This document shows, piece by piece, positions 1-8,275 of a stretch of DNA of 38,829 bases (its first letter is position 1; each line of letters opens with the position of its first letter). The notes below the pieces were generated by a model. The model was given only the letters and a program-made list of their open reading frames with translations, did no database searches and had not been told where the DNA came from. Where the stretch lies: the IMG/VR virus record IMGVR_UViG_3300028590_000049, positions 1 through 38,829 of that record. One strand, given 5' to 3'. Both the position numbers and the translations under genes were made by a program. Source of the stretch: a virus.

Positions 1-193
1 ACGTAGTGGCAAGCAACTAAACACAGCGCAGCGGGTCAGCCTTATACGCGAGAGCCGCAATTTTTGGAATCGGGAGGGGGGCTTCGAGTCTCCTGCGATA
101 ACGGATTAGTCCCCTCGTCACCCCACCCCACTTTGGACACTTAGTCACCGGGAATCTTTTGAAACCTCCCACCCCCCTTCAAGAGTCCCGCCG
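1..193. other. Gene-free left end
   Basis: No open reading frame with coding character is visible here. The stretch holds a G-tract (about 73-80) and C-rich runs near 120-180. I see no convincing promoter or terminator. The first gene starts at 194. If the molecule is circular, the last open frame (from 38787) would continue into this stretch and stop at 18-20. Confidence 0.5.
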
Positions 194-421
194 ATGCTTA
201 CTAGACGCCACCTATTCCGCACCCTCTCAGCCGTTGCTCTGGCCCCGCTGGCGAAGTGGTTGCCGAAGGAAGGTGCCTACACCAAGCTGTATGGCGAGTC
301 AGAGATGCCGGGCATGGTGTACTTCTCTCGCATCCAAGACTCGTCCGATTGGGACTACGACACGACGCGGGTGTTCGTTGAATCTTACAATCAACTGCCC
401 GCCACCCAGGAGGAAGCGTGA
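194..421 (+). CDS. Small protein with twin-arginine-like N-terminus, unknown function
   Basis: A 75-residue protein. The N-terminus reads MLTRRHLFR followed by a short hydrophobic stretch (about residues 10-20) and then a charged, acidic remainder. The TRRxLF pattern resembles a Tat signal (consensus S/T-R-R-x-F-L-K), but the hydrophobic part is short and no clear AxA cleavage site follows, so export is uncertain. Its TGA stop shares a base with the ATG of the next gene (421), and its 3' end carries that gene's Shine-Dalgarno AGGAGGAA (408-415). No strong Shine-Dalgarno precedes its own ATG. Position just ahead of the terminase genes suggests a packaging-operon passenger. Function not recognised. 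Confidence 0.6.
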   Translation: MLTRRHLFRTLSAVALAPLAKWLPKEGAYTKLYGESEMPGMVYFSRIQDSSDWDYDTTRVFVESYNQLPATQEEA

Positions 422-1110
422 TGCCTGACCCATTGCCCAAAGGCCCCAACGCCATCACTAAGGCCGATGCTCCGGCCCATGTCGACGGGATGCTCGCCAA
501 CCCTTCGCGTGAATTCCAACTCTGGCTGAAGGCCCAGAACCTTACGACCGAGGACGCGCTAAAGGCCCACCCCCACGTCGAGAACCAGCGGCGCTCGTTT
601 GAGTCTCGGGGGCTGTGGGCTGGGGCTGAGGCGTGGATGTCGCGTGAGCGTGAGTCTCTGGTCAGCCGAACGTGGAATGTGACGAAGTACAAGACCGTGG
701 CGAAGGAGATTTGCTGGCGGTTTGTGGATGCGCGGATGAGGGATTCCGAGCCGGTGACGCTGCCGGATGTAAAGGGCGACGCTGACGATATCGCGTTCCT
801 GCCGAAACACCTCAAGTGGGTGATTCTTCACCCCGGCCTGTTCGGTGATGACGAGAATGCAGCGCGGGTGGCGCTGTCGAAGAAGTACGAAGAGGACAAC
901 CCGCCCCCGAATCAGGCGGCGATCAACACATTCCGCTATTGCCGGATGGACCCGAAGGGGATGGAAAAGACCCTCGACAAGATCAATACGATCATCCTGG
1001 CGGCGAAGCGCAAGCCGGAAGATGAAACCGAATTGCCGAAGTCTCGTGAGGAGCAGTCGATCGAGTCGCTTGAGGAAGAACTTGCTTTTGCGGCGGAGGA
1101 AACCCGATGA
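421..1110 (+). CDS. Hypothetical protein, candidate small terminase subunit by position
   Basis: 229 residues from ATG 421, chosen over GTG 418 because AGGAGGAA (408-415) sits 5 nt from the ATG and only 2 nt from the GTG. The protein is charged, with no membrane segment or signal. A Pro/Asn-rich patch lies near residue 160 (NPPPNQAAINTF) and the C-terminus is strongly acidic (SIESLEEELAFAAEE), a feature of some small terminases. I cannot see a clear helix-turn-helix, so the assignment rests on gene order: two genes upstream of the large terminase. The stop overlaps the next start (ATGA at 1107-1110). Confidence 0.4.
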   Translation: MPDPLPKGPNAITKADAPAHVDGMLANPSREFQLWLKAQNLTTEDALKAHPHVENQRRSFESRGLWAGAEAWMSRERESLVSRTWNVTKYKTVAKEICWRFVDARMRDSEPVTLPDVKGDADDIAFLPKHLKWVILHPGLFGDDENAARVALSKKYEEDNPPPNQAAINTFRYCRMDPKGMEKTLDKINTIILAAKRKPEDETELPKSREEQSIESLEEELAFAAEETR

Positions 1111-1355
1111 GTTTGAAAACGACGATCACCACTCTAGACGAAATCACAATTCGCCCAATTCCCGAGTATGGTGCGTCAAAGCTCAAGGTCACTGCAAGAA
1201 AGGGCGATTTGGAGTCGGTGGTTTTTGGCGACGCAAGAGAGCCGTACCTTGAAACCCACCTAACTGAGTTGATTAAGTCGGTAGTTGCTGGGCTTATGCA
1301 GCAAGAGAGCTATCGCCTTGCCAAAAGCCACCCTACCACCATAGACTCCCACTAG
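1107..1355 (+). CDS. Hypothetical 82-aa protein upstream of the large terminase
   Basis: Starts at ATG 1107 in an ATGA overlap with the previous gene, implying translational coupling. 82 residues, mixed alpha/beta character, no Cys pairs, no membrane segment. The ends are hydrophilic; the middle (TITTLDEITIRPIPEYG) looks like beta strands. Not recognised. Its last codons contain the promoter-like elements that precede the terminase gene (TTGCCA at 1318-1323, TAGACT at 1342-1347), so the 3' end appears to do double duty. Confidence 0.6.
   Translation: MSLKTTITTLDEITIRPIPEYGASKLKVTARKGDLESVVFGDAREPYLETHLTELIKSVVAGLMQQESYRLAKSHPTTIDSH
1318..1347 (+). promoter_or_regulatory. Putative sigma70-type promoter for large terminase
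   Basis: TTGCCA (1318-1323), an 18-nt spacer, then TAGACT (1342-1347; matches TATAAT at positions 1, 2, 4 and 6). The same layout occurs before the portal gene: TTG box, 18 nt, TAnAnT, 5 nt, then TAGGAACTGCGCA. The predicted transcription start falls in that repeat. The element lies inside the end of the preceding gene. Each box alone is weak; the shared geometry is the support. Confidence 0.4.
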
Positions 1356-1365
1356 GAACTGCGCA
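1353..1365 (+). repeat. 13-nt leader repeat TAGGAACTGCGCA, copy 1
   Basis: Identical to 3301-3313. It starts 27 nt before the terminase GTG (28 nt before the portal ATG in copy 2), and in both places it begins 5 nt after a TAnAnT box. A 12-nt partial match (AGGAACTGCGCA, 4794-4805) occurs inside the portal coding sequence with no promoter-like context. Confidence 0.5.
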
Positions 1366-1379
1366 GCCCGTCCTGGCCT

Positions 1380-3263
1380 GTGCCATCTCGCAAAGTCCGT
1401 TACGACGGTTCGATCACTCCACTGGTCGCCGCGTGCAAGTATTACCGGCATGTGCCGAAAGATGATGCGCGTCAGCGCAAGTTTCGGCTCAACCTCCGTC
1501 GCCGGTGCGTCGCTGACGTTGCTTACCGCAAGCAGATTCTCAAGGCGTGCGCGGAAGACCCGCTCTTTTTCTTCAACGTCTTCCTGTACCTGATCGAGCC
1601 CCGCGAACAGGAAGTTCGCCTCTTCAACACCTGGCCGCACCAGGACACTGTGATCGCCGAGATGGCGGACGGCTGGGGCAAGCGACACTTCACCGGCGAC
1701 AAGTCGCGCGAGCAGGGCGCGTCGTGGATCATGGCCGGCATGTTCGTCTGGTCGTTCACGTTCCACAAGTATTCCTACCTGGGATTCGGCTCGAAAGATG
1801 ACGAGACGGCCGACGATCCCGATGACATGGGCTCGTTCGGCGCGAAGATCGACTTTCTCTTGGAGCGATTACCGACATGGATGAAACCGGAGTATCGGCG
1901 CTCGACCAGCCGTCACGCTTGGAAGCGAACAAAGAACGGCAAGGTCGACAAGAGCGGCAATTCGATCAAGGCGTTCTCAGCCACCAGCGGCATCGGCCGC
2001 GGTAATCGCTTCACCGTCTTCTTTGTGGACGAAGGGGCGTTCTTCCCGGCCGGCAGCGACTACGAGGCGGAAGCGGGCCTCATCTACGCCACCGATTGCC
2101 AGATTTGGTGGTCGACTCCCAACGGCAAGAACAACGCCTTCTACGACCGCGTGCATGGCAAGAGCAAGGCGACGCATCTGGTCCTGCACTTCTTCGACAA
2201 CCCGGTTCACGGGAAGGGGCGGTACACGACATCGGCCGGCAAGCTGTTCGTGCTCGATGGAGAGGAGATTCCCGGCTACGACTACGTTCTCGACGGCATG
2301 GAGCGGACGCCGTGGGGCGACGATAAGTGGCGCGATCACGGCGAAGACAACCTGTGGCTCGCGCGAGAACTCTACATCGACTACGGAGGCTCGAAGGGGC
2401 GGCCATTCCCGTCCGAGGTGATTGATCGCTCGAAGCTGACGTGTATGCAGCCGCTCGACACAGGGATGCTGCTGTTTGACTGGTCACATCCGCAGAACGT
2501 GAAGGAGCTTACATGGGTGCGCGGGGCTGGTTACAAGTTCGATCTGTGGCGCAGAGTCGACGAGTTTGGCAAGATCCACGTAGCCGATCCGGTGGTGGGG
2601 GCCGACATTGCGCTGGGCAACTCGGGCGACGCTTCCAGCAATTCCGTGCTCTCTATCTGGGATGGACTCAACAACGAACAAGTCGGCGAACTGGCCATTA
2701 ACTCCCTCTCGCCGATTGAGTTCGCCCGCTTGACGGTTGCGGTGTGCTATTGGCTCAATGCGAGCGGAAAAACCTTCCTCATCTGGGAAAAGAATGGCGG
2801 CGCCGGTGCGACCTACACCGACGAGATGATGGCGCTCGGATACGCCAACGTCTACATGGAGTCGAGCGGCGGCGATGACAAGTTCACGGTCAAGAAAACC
2901 GACCGGCCCGGCTATCACACGCAGAAGACGGCCCAAACGCTGGTCCCGCTACTGTCGGCAATGGAGCGGAGTTTGGTGACGATCCACAGCCACCCGCTCG
3001 TGGCCGAGTGCGGGGAGTACGAGATCGACGACAAAGGGAAATGGATTCATCCGCGCAGCGTGAATACCCGCGATTCCAGCGCCAAAGGCGAGGGACACGG
3101 CGACCGGGCGATTGCCGCTTCGGTGGCGATGCGCGGGCTGCGCGAGCGCAAGCCACTGGCGGTGAAGGCCAAGCCGAAGGTCGATCCGCGGTCGCTTTTG
3201 GGGCGTGACAAGGCGCTCAAAGAGCGCGAGCGGTTCCAGCGTCGCCGACTTTCTCGATGGTAG
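1380..3263 (+). CDS. terL: Terminase large subunit
   Basis: 627 residues from GTG 1380; the phage DNA-packaging motor, which cuts concatemeric DNA and drives it into the prohead with ATP. Visible motifs: Walker-A-like KSREQGAS (108-115), Walker B FTVFFVDEGAF (211-221, D217 and E218), coupling motif STPNG (245-249), then an RNase-H-like nuclease with GAD (D409), E470 and HGD (D575). Length and motif order fit the T4-type terminase superfamily. The start lacks a strong Shine-Dalgarno; GTG 1380 is the first start after the preceding gene and follows the promoter-like element by 32 nt. The lysine/arginine-rich tail (590-627) is typical for contact with the portal or DNA. Confidence 0.93.
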   Translation: MPSRKVRYDGSITPLVAACKYYRHVPKDDARQRKFRLNLRRRCVADVAYRKQILKACAEDPLFFFNVFLYLIEPREQEVRLFNTWPHQDTVIAEMADGWGKRHFTGDKSREQGASWIMAGMFVWSFTFHKYSYLGFGSKDDETADDPDDMGSFGAKIDFLLERLPTWMKPEYRRSTSRHAWKRTKNGKVDKSGNSIKAFSATSGIGRGNRFTVFFVDEGAFFPAGSDYEAEAGLIYATDCQIWWSTPNGKNNAFYDRVHGKSKATHLVLHFFDNPVHGKGRYTTSAGKLFVLDGEEIPGYDYVLDGMERTPWGDDKWRDHGEDNLWLARELYIDYGGSKGRPFPSEVIDRSKLTCMQPLDTGMLLFDWSHPQNVKELTWVRGAGYKFDLWRRVDEFGKIHVADPVVGADIALGNSGDASSNSVLSIWDGLNNEQVGELAINSLSPIEFARLTVAVCYWLNASGKTFLIWEKNGGAGATYTDEMMALGYANVYMESSGGDDKFTVKKTDRPGYHTQKTAQTLVPLLSAMERSLVTIHSHPLVAECGEYEIDDKGKWIHPRSVNTRDSSAKGEGHGDRAIAASVAMRGLRERKPLAVKAKPKVDPRSLLGRDKALKERERFQRRRLSRW

Positions 3264-3265
3264 GC

Positions 3266-3295
3266 TTGACTTTTCCATTACGCATTGTCTAAAGT
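3266..3295 (+). promoter_or_regulatory. Putative sigma70-type promoter for portal gene
   Basis: TTGACT (3266-3271), 18-nt spacer, TAAAGT (3290-3295), in the only real gap of this module (3264-3328). The boxes are followed after 5 nt by the repeat TAGGAACTGCGCA, exactly as upstream of the terminase. The gap is visibly richer in A+T than its surroundings. A 16-nt reading with TCTAAA (3288-3293) is also possible. Confidence 0.5.
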
Positions 3296-3300
3296 TCTCG

Positions 3301-3313
3301 TAGGAACTGCGCA
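3301..3313 (+). repeat. 13-nt leader repeat TAGGAACTGCGCA, copy 2
   Basis: Exact copy of 1353-1365, beginning 28 nt before the portal ATG. Expected to lie at the 5' end of the transcript from the adjacent promoter. It could act in transcript initiation, translation or protein binding; the sequence alone cannot say which. Confidence 0.5.
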
Positions 3314-3328
3314 ACAGCCCCGCGCGCA

Positions 3329-5116
3329 ATGGCCGACTCTCTGTCGACCAAAGAAATCGAACGCTTGCGAAACGCTAGCCAGGAGAATTACCGGCTGGCG
3401 GCGCCGCTGCGCAAGCTCCGCGCGGAAACGCTGAAAATCTACGCCGGGACCGATTTCCCCGGCCTCGATGGCGACGATTACGCTGATCTCGTCAACCTGA
3501 TGCGGGACTCCGCGCAGGCGAAAATCTACTCGATGGCGGCCAACCGCCCCCGCGCGCTGGTCCTGAGCCACGATCCGAGCCTCAAAGCGTGGGCGAAAAA
3601 GATTGGCCGCACGCTCGACGCCTACTCGAAGCGAATCCGCCTCGAACGCCCCCTTCAGCGGTGTGCCTTGGAGGCATTCTTCGGCTTGGGCATCGCCAAA
3701 GTCGCGATGATCGAGTCCCCGCACGTCGAAGCCGGGGCGGCGCCATTCGCGCGTCGGGGAAAACCGAGCGTCGTGGATTGCTCAATCGACCATCTCTGCT
3801 GGGATTTGGAGGCGACCGACTTCGACCTGTGCTCGTTCATCGCCGACAGATACCGCGTGCGACTGTCGGAGGTGGTGGAGAACGACAAGTTCCCCGCCTC
3901 GGTGCGTGCAGAACTGAAAGAGCGTGGCAGCGAGCCGATCATGGCCGCGCAGACGCAGGATTGGGCGGAGTCGATTTCAACCTCGAATCTCACCGAGACG
4001 GCCCGGTTCGAGGACTGGATTTACCTCGCCGACTTCTATATCCCCAGCCGCCGCTGCATCTACACGTTCGTTGTGGATGACGAGTTCCGCATCATCGGCG
4101 ACAAGGAACTGGCCCACTTTGACTGGGAAGGCAAGTCGACCGGCCCCTACAGCTTCCTGTCGTTCGGGCGCGTGCCGGGAAACACGAAGCCATCGAGCCC
4201 TGCGCAGAACCTGCGGAAGCAGCACGAGTTCATCAACACGATCTACCGCAAGACGGAAGACGAGGTGGAGGACTCGAAGATTGTCTTCACGACCCCATCG
4301 GGCAGCGAAGACGATGCGATGCGGATTCGTGATGCAGTGAATCTGCAAATCGTCTCCGTCAACTCAAACCAGGCGCTCACGCCCCATCAGTTCGGCGGGC
4401 CAAATCAGGCATCGTTTGGCGTGCTGGTTCACTTGCTCGACATGTACGGCAAGCGTTCGGGGAACCTCGACCAGAAGCTCGGCCTTGGTCCGTCCGCGGA
4501 CACAGCCAAGCAAGAGGGCATGATCGCCGCCGCCTCAGGCGCGAGTGAAGCTGCCGATAACGCCGAGTTCTTGGGATTCGTCCGCGAGATCATGGTGGAA
4601 CTGGCGGGCGTGCTGTGGCGTGATGCGACGACGCATCTTCCGATGACGCTGCAAATTCCTGGCGCGGGAGTCTCGGTCATTGACGACTGGTTCCCGTCCA
4701 GCGTTGACGGCTCGCGTCGCGGCGAGTTCGAGGACTACGAGATCGACATTGAGCCGTACTCGTTGGCCTACAAGCCGCCGTCGCAGCGGGCTGAGGAACT
4801 GCGCATGCTCTGGAACGAGAGTATGCCCGTGTGGCAGATGATGGCCGAACAGGGCGTGCAGCCTGACTTCGGCGAATACTACGCGCTCCAGAGCGCCTAC
4901 CGTAACGCTCCCGAGATTCGGGACATCTTCAAGTTCAACCGCCCTGCGCCGCCGCGCGGTCCTGCCGAGGAACAACGGGGAAGTCTCAAGCCCGGCGGGC
5001 CGAAAGAGTACCTCCACCGCTCGGCTGGACCGCAAGGCGGAGGGGGCGGGGCAAGCGACCAAGCCATGCAACTGATGGCTGCATCGGCCGCTGACAACCG
5101 CAATGGGAACGTCTGA
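3329..5116 (+). CDS. Portal (head-tail connector) protein
   Basis: 595 residues. The portal is the dodecameric ring at one capsid vertex through which DNA enters and leaves and on which the terminase docks. Support: position directly after terL, length in the podovirus portal range (500-720 aa), a wing/stem-like central part (QNLRKQHEFINTIYRKTEDEVED, about 290-312, is the kind of helix seen in portals), repeated acidic loops and a Gly/Ala-rich disordered tail (570-595). No protease or fused MuF domain is visible. Its stop overlaps the next start (TGATG, 5114-5118). Confidence 0.85.
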   Translation: MADSLSTKEIERLRNASQENYRLAAPLRKLRAETLKIYAGTDFPGLDGDDYADLVNLMRDSAQAKIYSMAANRPRALVLSHDPSLKAWAKKIGRTLDAYSKRIRLERPLQRCALEAFFGLGIAKVAMIESPHVEAGAAPFARRGKPSVVDCSIDHLCWDLEATDFDLCSFIADRYRVRLSEVVENDKFPASVRAELKERGSEPIMAAQTQDWAESISTSNLTETARFEDWIYLADFYIPSRRCIYTFVVDDEFRIIGDKELAHFDWEGKSTGPYSFLSFGRVPGNTKPSSPAQNLRKQHEFINTIYRKTEDEVEDSKIVFTTPSGSEDDAMRIRDAVNLQIVSVNSNQALTPHQFGGPNQASFGVLVHLLDMYGKRSGNLDQKLGLGPSADTAKQEGMIAAASGASEAADNAEFLGFVREIMVELAGVLWRDATTHLPMTLQIPGAGVSVIDDWFPSSVDGSRRGEFEDYEIDIEPYSLAYKPPSQRAEELRMLWNESMPVWQMMAEQGVQPDFGEYYALQSAYRNAPEIRDIFKFNRPAPPRGPAEEQRGSLKPGGPKEYLHRSAGPQGGGGGASDQAMQLMAASAADNRNGNV

Positions 5117-5373
5117 TGAAGCGAGAAGACTTTCTAGCGAAGAGATCAAACGTCCACAGCCAGAGCATCGGCCTTGCTGTGTCGGACGTGAAACATGCGC
5201 ACGAGCGTAACGAGTTTTTCCGTCAGAACGGCATCGCCGCTGAACATCCCATCGGGAAGAACGGCGAGATCATGCCACTCGAATTCCGCGACCGCAACGG
5301 GCGGCGCGAGGCTCACCGCATTCTCGGAGTCCACGATCGTGACGCGGGCTACGGGGACCATGCGGGCAGCTAA
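5116..5373 (+). CDS. Small head-module protein, unknown
   Basis: 85 residues from ATG 5116, overlapping the portal stop by one base. Hydrophilic, rich in His, Arg and Glu (e.g. DVKHAHERNEFFRQNG), with no Cys and no membrane segment. Many podoviruses carry a short gene between portal and scaffold. I do not recognise this one, and the coupled start is the main reason to believe it is translated. Confidence 0.6.
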   Translation: MKREDFLAKRSNVHSQSIGLAVSDVKHAHERNEFFRQNGIAAEHPIGKNGEIMPLEFRDRNGRREAHRILGVHDRDAGYGDHAGS

Positions 5374-5388
5374 ACCAAAGGATTGTCC

Positions 5389-6276
5389 ATGTCAGTAGAA
5401 ACGCCAGAAGCCCCTGCGGCTGCTGAAACTCCTGAAGCCCCCAATGACTTCCAGGCGACGCTCAACGCCGCGATGGAACTGGCTGACGCTCCGCCCGTTG
5501 AGGAAGTGGAGGAATCAGCCGAGGGCGAGGAAGTCGAACAGCCGGAGGAGCAACCGGTCGAACCCGAGGCGGTGATTGAACCGCCGAAGGAAGGCCCCAA
5601 GCCAATCGTCGCGCCCGTGAGTGCGGAGTGGTTGAGCGAAGCGATTCGCTTGAACGTGCCGCGCCAAGTCCTGAAGTTCGCGCGCAGCGACGAAGAAGTG
5701 CGCGAGATGATCGTCGAGTTCGGCGACCAACCGGAGCCGGAAGCGGAGTCCGTTGCCGAGTTCCCGATTGCCGCCGATGACTTCGACGCCACCGACCCAA
5801 CTCACAAAGCCCTCAAGGCGATGTGGGAACAAAACCAACAGCTTCGTGGGGAACTGAGCAAGGTTACCCAATCGACGACGGGGCTGATTACCGAGCGCCA
5901 GCGCGAAGCGATTCTCGCCGAAGAGGCGGAGTTCGATGCGGCGTTGGACGCTCTTGATATTCCCGAACTTGGCGAACGCGGCTCACCGGCCCGCAAGGCA
6001 GCGTGGGCGCCCTACAAGTTCTTCCAGCAACAAGGCCAAGGAGTTTCCAAGGCCGAACTTGCTAAGCGGGCGGCCTTCGCCGGCAACCCGGACCTGATCG
6101 CCAAACACGCGACCCAAAAGCAGCTTGAAGCCATCACTGGCCAACAGCATCGAACGCTGGGCGCCGGACCTGCGAAGCCGCCGGCCATCAAGCCGCCGAC
6201 TCCCAAAGACACATTCCTTGCAACGCTTGACGACGCTTTCAAGAAAGAAGCGAAGCGCATGCAAGAGGCGGGTTAA
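5389..6276 (+). CDS. Capsid scaffolding protein
   Basis: 295 residues from ATG 5389 (AAGGA at 5378-5382, 6 nt away; an upstream TTG at 5383 would overlap the Shine-Dalgarno). Scaffold proteins line the prohead and leave or are cut before DNA packaging. The first 75 residues are very acidic and Pro/Glu-rich (runs such as EEVEESAEGEEVEQPEEQ), the middle has a helical, coiled-coil-prone segment (about 140-205), and the C-terminus is basic (KKEAKRMQEAG), the usual capsid-binding end. Position between portal and major capsid agrees. No protease motif is visible. Confidence 0.8.
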   Translation: MSVETPEAPAAAETPEAPNDFQATLNAAMELADAPPVEEVEESAEGEEVEQPEEQPVEPEAVIEPPKEGPKPIVAPVSAEWLSEAIRLNVPRQVLKFARSDEEVREMIVEFGDQPEPEAESVAEFPIAADDFDATDPTHKALKAMWEQNQQLRGELSKVTQSTTGLITERQREAILAEEAEFDAALDALDIPELGERGSPARKAAWAPYKFFQQQGQGVSKAELAKRAAFAGNPDLIAKHATQKQLEAITGQQHRTLGAGPAKPPAIKPPTPKDTFLATLDDAFKKEAKRMQEAG

Positions 6277-6325
6277 CCGCTCCCCCAATCGCTAAAAGAA
6301 ACCTGCCAGCTAAGGAGTTGGAGCA

Positions 6326-7432
6326 ATGCTGCCCCAGTCCATTCCAGACGTGGTGTCAAGCTACCTCGCGTCTGTCGATTTGCAGAAGTACACCGATGTG
6401 GCGCGCAATCGCCAGTTCTCGACGTTTGCCGAGGACTTTGTCGACAATCCTGTCGTCAAGAAGGACACGAAGAAAGCGGTCGAGTACCGCATGGAGTACA
6501 TGAACCGGGGTTACAACAACACCCGGACCAAGAGCATCGACTCGCCGGATGCGCCGAACCGCGGCAACGTGTCCACCTACGGGGTCATTAACATGGCCTT
6601 CCAAGACACGCATTACATCGTGAACAAGTTGGAGCCGGCCTTCACCGGCGGGTCCAAACAAGAGGTGGTCAACTACCTCGACATGCACTTGGTCAACATG
6701 TACGACCGGTTCTTCGAGTTCAACGACGACCGGCTGTTCACGCTGCCGACGTACCCGAACACGACCGACCCGCTGTTCTGGACGATTCCGTATTGGGTCA
6801 CTCCCGAACCGAGTTCAACCAACACGTTCGGTTTCCGCGGCGCCAACCCTGGCAGCTACTCGGCGGTAGGCGGCATCGACCGTTCGACTGCTGCGAACGC
6901 CGGTCAGCGCAATGGCGTCGGTCGCTACGCCGAGATCACGCAGGCTGACTTCTGCAAGCTCGCCGCTGAGGCCGTGCAGAAGTGCCGCTTCAAGCCGTAC
7001 TACGGCGTGGCGAAGGCGCGGGCTACGGAAGTCGGCAGCGATCAACGCTTCCGGTTCTACTCCGACTTCGACACATGGCAGTCCTACCAGGACATCGCCT
7101 ACGTGTCGAACGACAACATCGGCGAGGACCAGGGCAAGTACCGTGGCGGCAAGCAGGCCAACTCCAACGTGTTCATGTCGAACAGTTGGGTCTGGGTGCC
7201 GGACAAGCTCGACAACGGCACCGAGTCGGCGGTCATCGGCGACGGCTACTTCTACGGCCTCGACCTGTCGACGTGGGAACTCCACCACTACGGCGACTGG
7301 TTCATGAAGTTCGAGAAGGACGCCATTCGCCTGGAAGACAGCCACAACATGCTGATTAGCTGGATGGAAGCTCCGTTCCAGTTGGCGTGCCGTAGCGGTC
7401 GCAGCAACTTCGTTCTCACCCCGCAAGCCTAA
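6326..7432 (+). CDS. Major capsid protein
   Basis: 368 residues from ATG 6326, with AAGGAG at 6311-6316. Placed immediately after the scaffold, which is the diagnostic order. The length suits an HK97-fold shell subunit without a fused scaffold. The sequence is soluble, rich in aromatic and Asn/Asp residues, and shows strand-rich stretches (e.g. FVDNPVVKKDTKKAVEYRMEYMNRGY near 38-63) that fit an N-arm and E-loop. I assign it by order, length and composition rather than by a unique motif. A 39-nt gap separates it from the next gene, which looks like a decoration protein. Confidence 0.82.
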   Translation: MLPQSIPDVVSSYLASVDLQKYTDVARNRQFSTFAEDFVDNPVVKKDTKKAVEYRMEYMNRGYNNTRTKSIDSPDAPNRGNVSTYGVINMAFQDTHYIVNKLEPAFTGGSKQEVVNYLDMHLVNMYDRFFEFNDDRLFTLPTYPNTTDPLFWTIPYWVTPEPSSTNTFGFRGANPGSYSAVGGIDRSTAANAGQRNGVGRYAEITQADFCKLAAEAVQKCRFKPYYGVAKARATEVGSDQRFRFYSDFDTWQSYQDIAYVSNDNIGEDQGKYRGGKQANSNVFMSNSWVWVPDKLDNGTESAVIGDGYFYGLDLSTWELHHYGDWFMKFEKDAIRLEDSHNMLISWMEAPFQLACRSGRSNFVLTPQA

Positions 7433-7471
7433 CCCTGAGCGTTCAGCGACTTAACCTGAAAGGGCAAATAG

Positions 7472-8212
7472 ATGAACTTCGCACTTCAGACTGAGTCCAA
7501 CGCCCGCGGTTGGACCAGTGAAATTTTCAAGCACTCGAACCGGGAGTCGAATCTTTCCGACATCTCGTTCTATGCTTTGGACAAGACGATCGACTTCCAC
7601 GACAACTACACGGGCTCGGCCGGCGACTACACGCTGAGTGCAGCAGGATCATCGCCTACGTTCGCACGCGACGCGACCGTGCCGAACATTGGCGTGTGGC
7701 TGCTAGATTGCGCTTCGTCGACTGATAACCAGGGTGGCAATCTTCAGTGGTTGAGCCTTCCGGTAGCAGTGTCAGCGACGAATACTCTTGGTTTTGAGGT
7801 TCGCCTCAAGGTTGAGGATATTGCCACGGGACCACAGTTTTTCTCCGGCGTGCACGCGGTCGATACGGCCATCATCTCGTCGGGTGTGATGGACGGCACG
7901 GCGAGTTCGTATGCAGGCTTTATGAGCCTGACGGACAACAACGTCGTCCTGCCGACTTCGGCTGACAACACGGCGGCTGAGACAGGCGCCACGGTCGATA
8001 CGCTGGTCGACGGCACCTACGTTCGCTACGGCGTGCGGATCGTCCGTCGCGAGCGCGTCGAGTTCTACAAGAACGGCGTCAAGGTCGCGACGCACACGAC
8101 CCGCATCCCGGCTGCGGCCGAGATCATGTACCCGTCGTGGGTTTGCCAATCGGCTGGCACGACCGACCCGATCGTTCACCTCGATGCGTTCCGCATTGCG
8201 GTGAACAACTAA
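7472..8212 (+). CDS. Probable capsid decoration protein, concanavalin/LamG-like
   Basis: 246 residues from ATG 7472. Beta-rich, Ser/Thr/Gly-rich and without Lys-rich ends. The middle and C-terminal half have the strand pattern of a jelly-roll lectin-like domain: LGFEVRLKVEDI, then FSGVHAVDTAI, VRYGVRIVRRERVEFYKNGVKVATHTT and IVHLDAFRIAV, closely resembling LamG/concanavalin-type domains in phage head proteins. The pattern Y-K-N-G-V-K-V-A is typical of the strand that carries a ligand-binding turn. Following the capsid gene, it probably sits on the capsid surface and may bind glycans. A strong GC hairpin follows the gene. Confidence 0.6.
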   Translation: MNFALQTESNARGWTSEIFKHSNRESNLSDISFYALDKTIDFHDNYTGSAGDYTLSAAGSSPTFARDATVPNIGVWLLDCASSTDNQGGNLQWLSLPVAVSATNTLGFEVRLKVEDIATGPQFFSGVHAVDTAIISSGVMDGTASSYAGFMSLTDNNVVLPTSADNTAAETGATVDTLVDGTYVRYGVRIVRRERVEFYKNGVKVATHTTRIPAAAEIMYPSWVCQSAGTTDPIVHLDAFRIAVNN

Positions 8213-8226
8213 GTCCCCCCTGTCGC

Positions 8227-8259
8227 GCGGCCGGGGGAACCCTCTCCGCCCCCGGCCGC
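8227..8259 (+). terminator. 11-bp GC hairpin after the capsid genes, no T-run
   Basis: Perfect inverted repeat: GCGGCCGGGGG (8227-8237) and CCCCCGGCCGC (8249-8259) with an 11-nt loop. It lies 15 nt after the decoration gene stop and just before the Shine-Dalgarno AAAGGAG (8263-8269) of the next gene. There is no T-tract, so it may act as a partial terminator or a 3' stabiliser of the abundant capsid mRNA rather than a full stop. Confidence 0.6.
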
Positions 8260-8275
8260 TGTAAAGGAGTTGTTT

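Noticed and set aside
134-143. TGGACACTTA shared with the minus strand near 24395-24404
   Set aside because: A 10-nt match in 39 kb is expected by chance and no wider similarity surrounds it.
4794-4805. Third match to the leader repeat (AGGAACTGCGCA) in the portal gene
   Set aside because: It encodes EELRM in frame and has no promoter-like boxes at the right distance.
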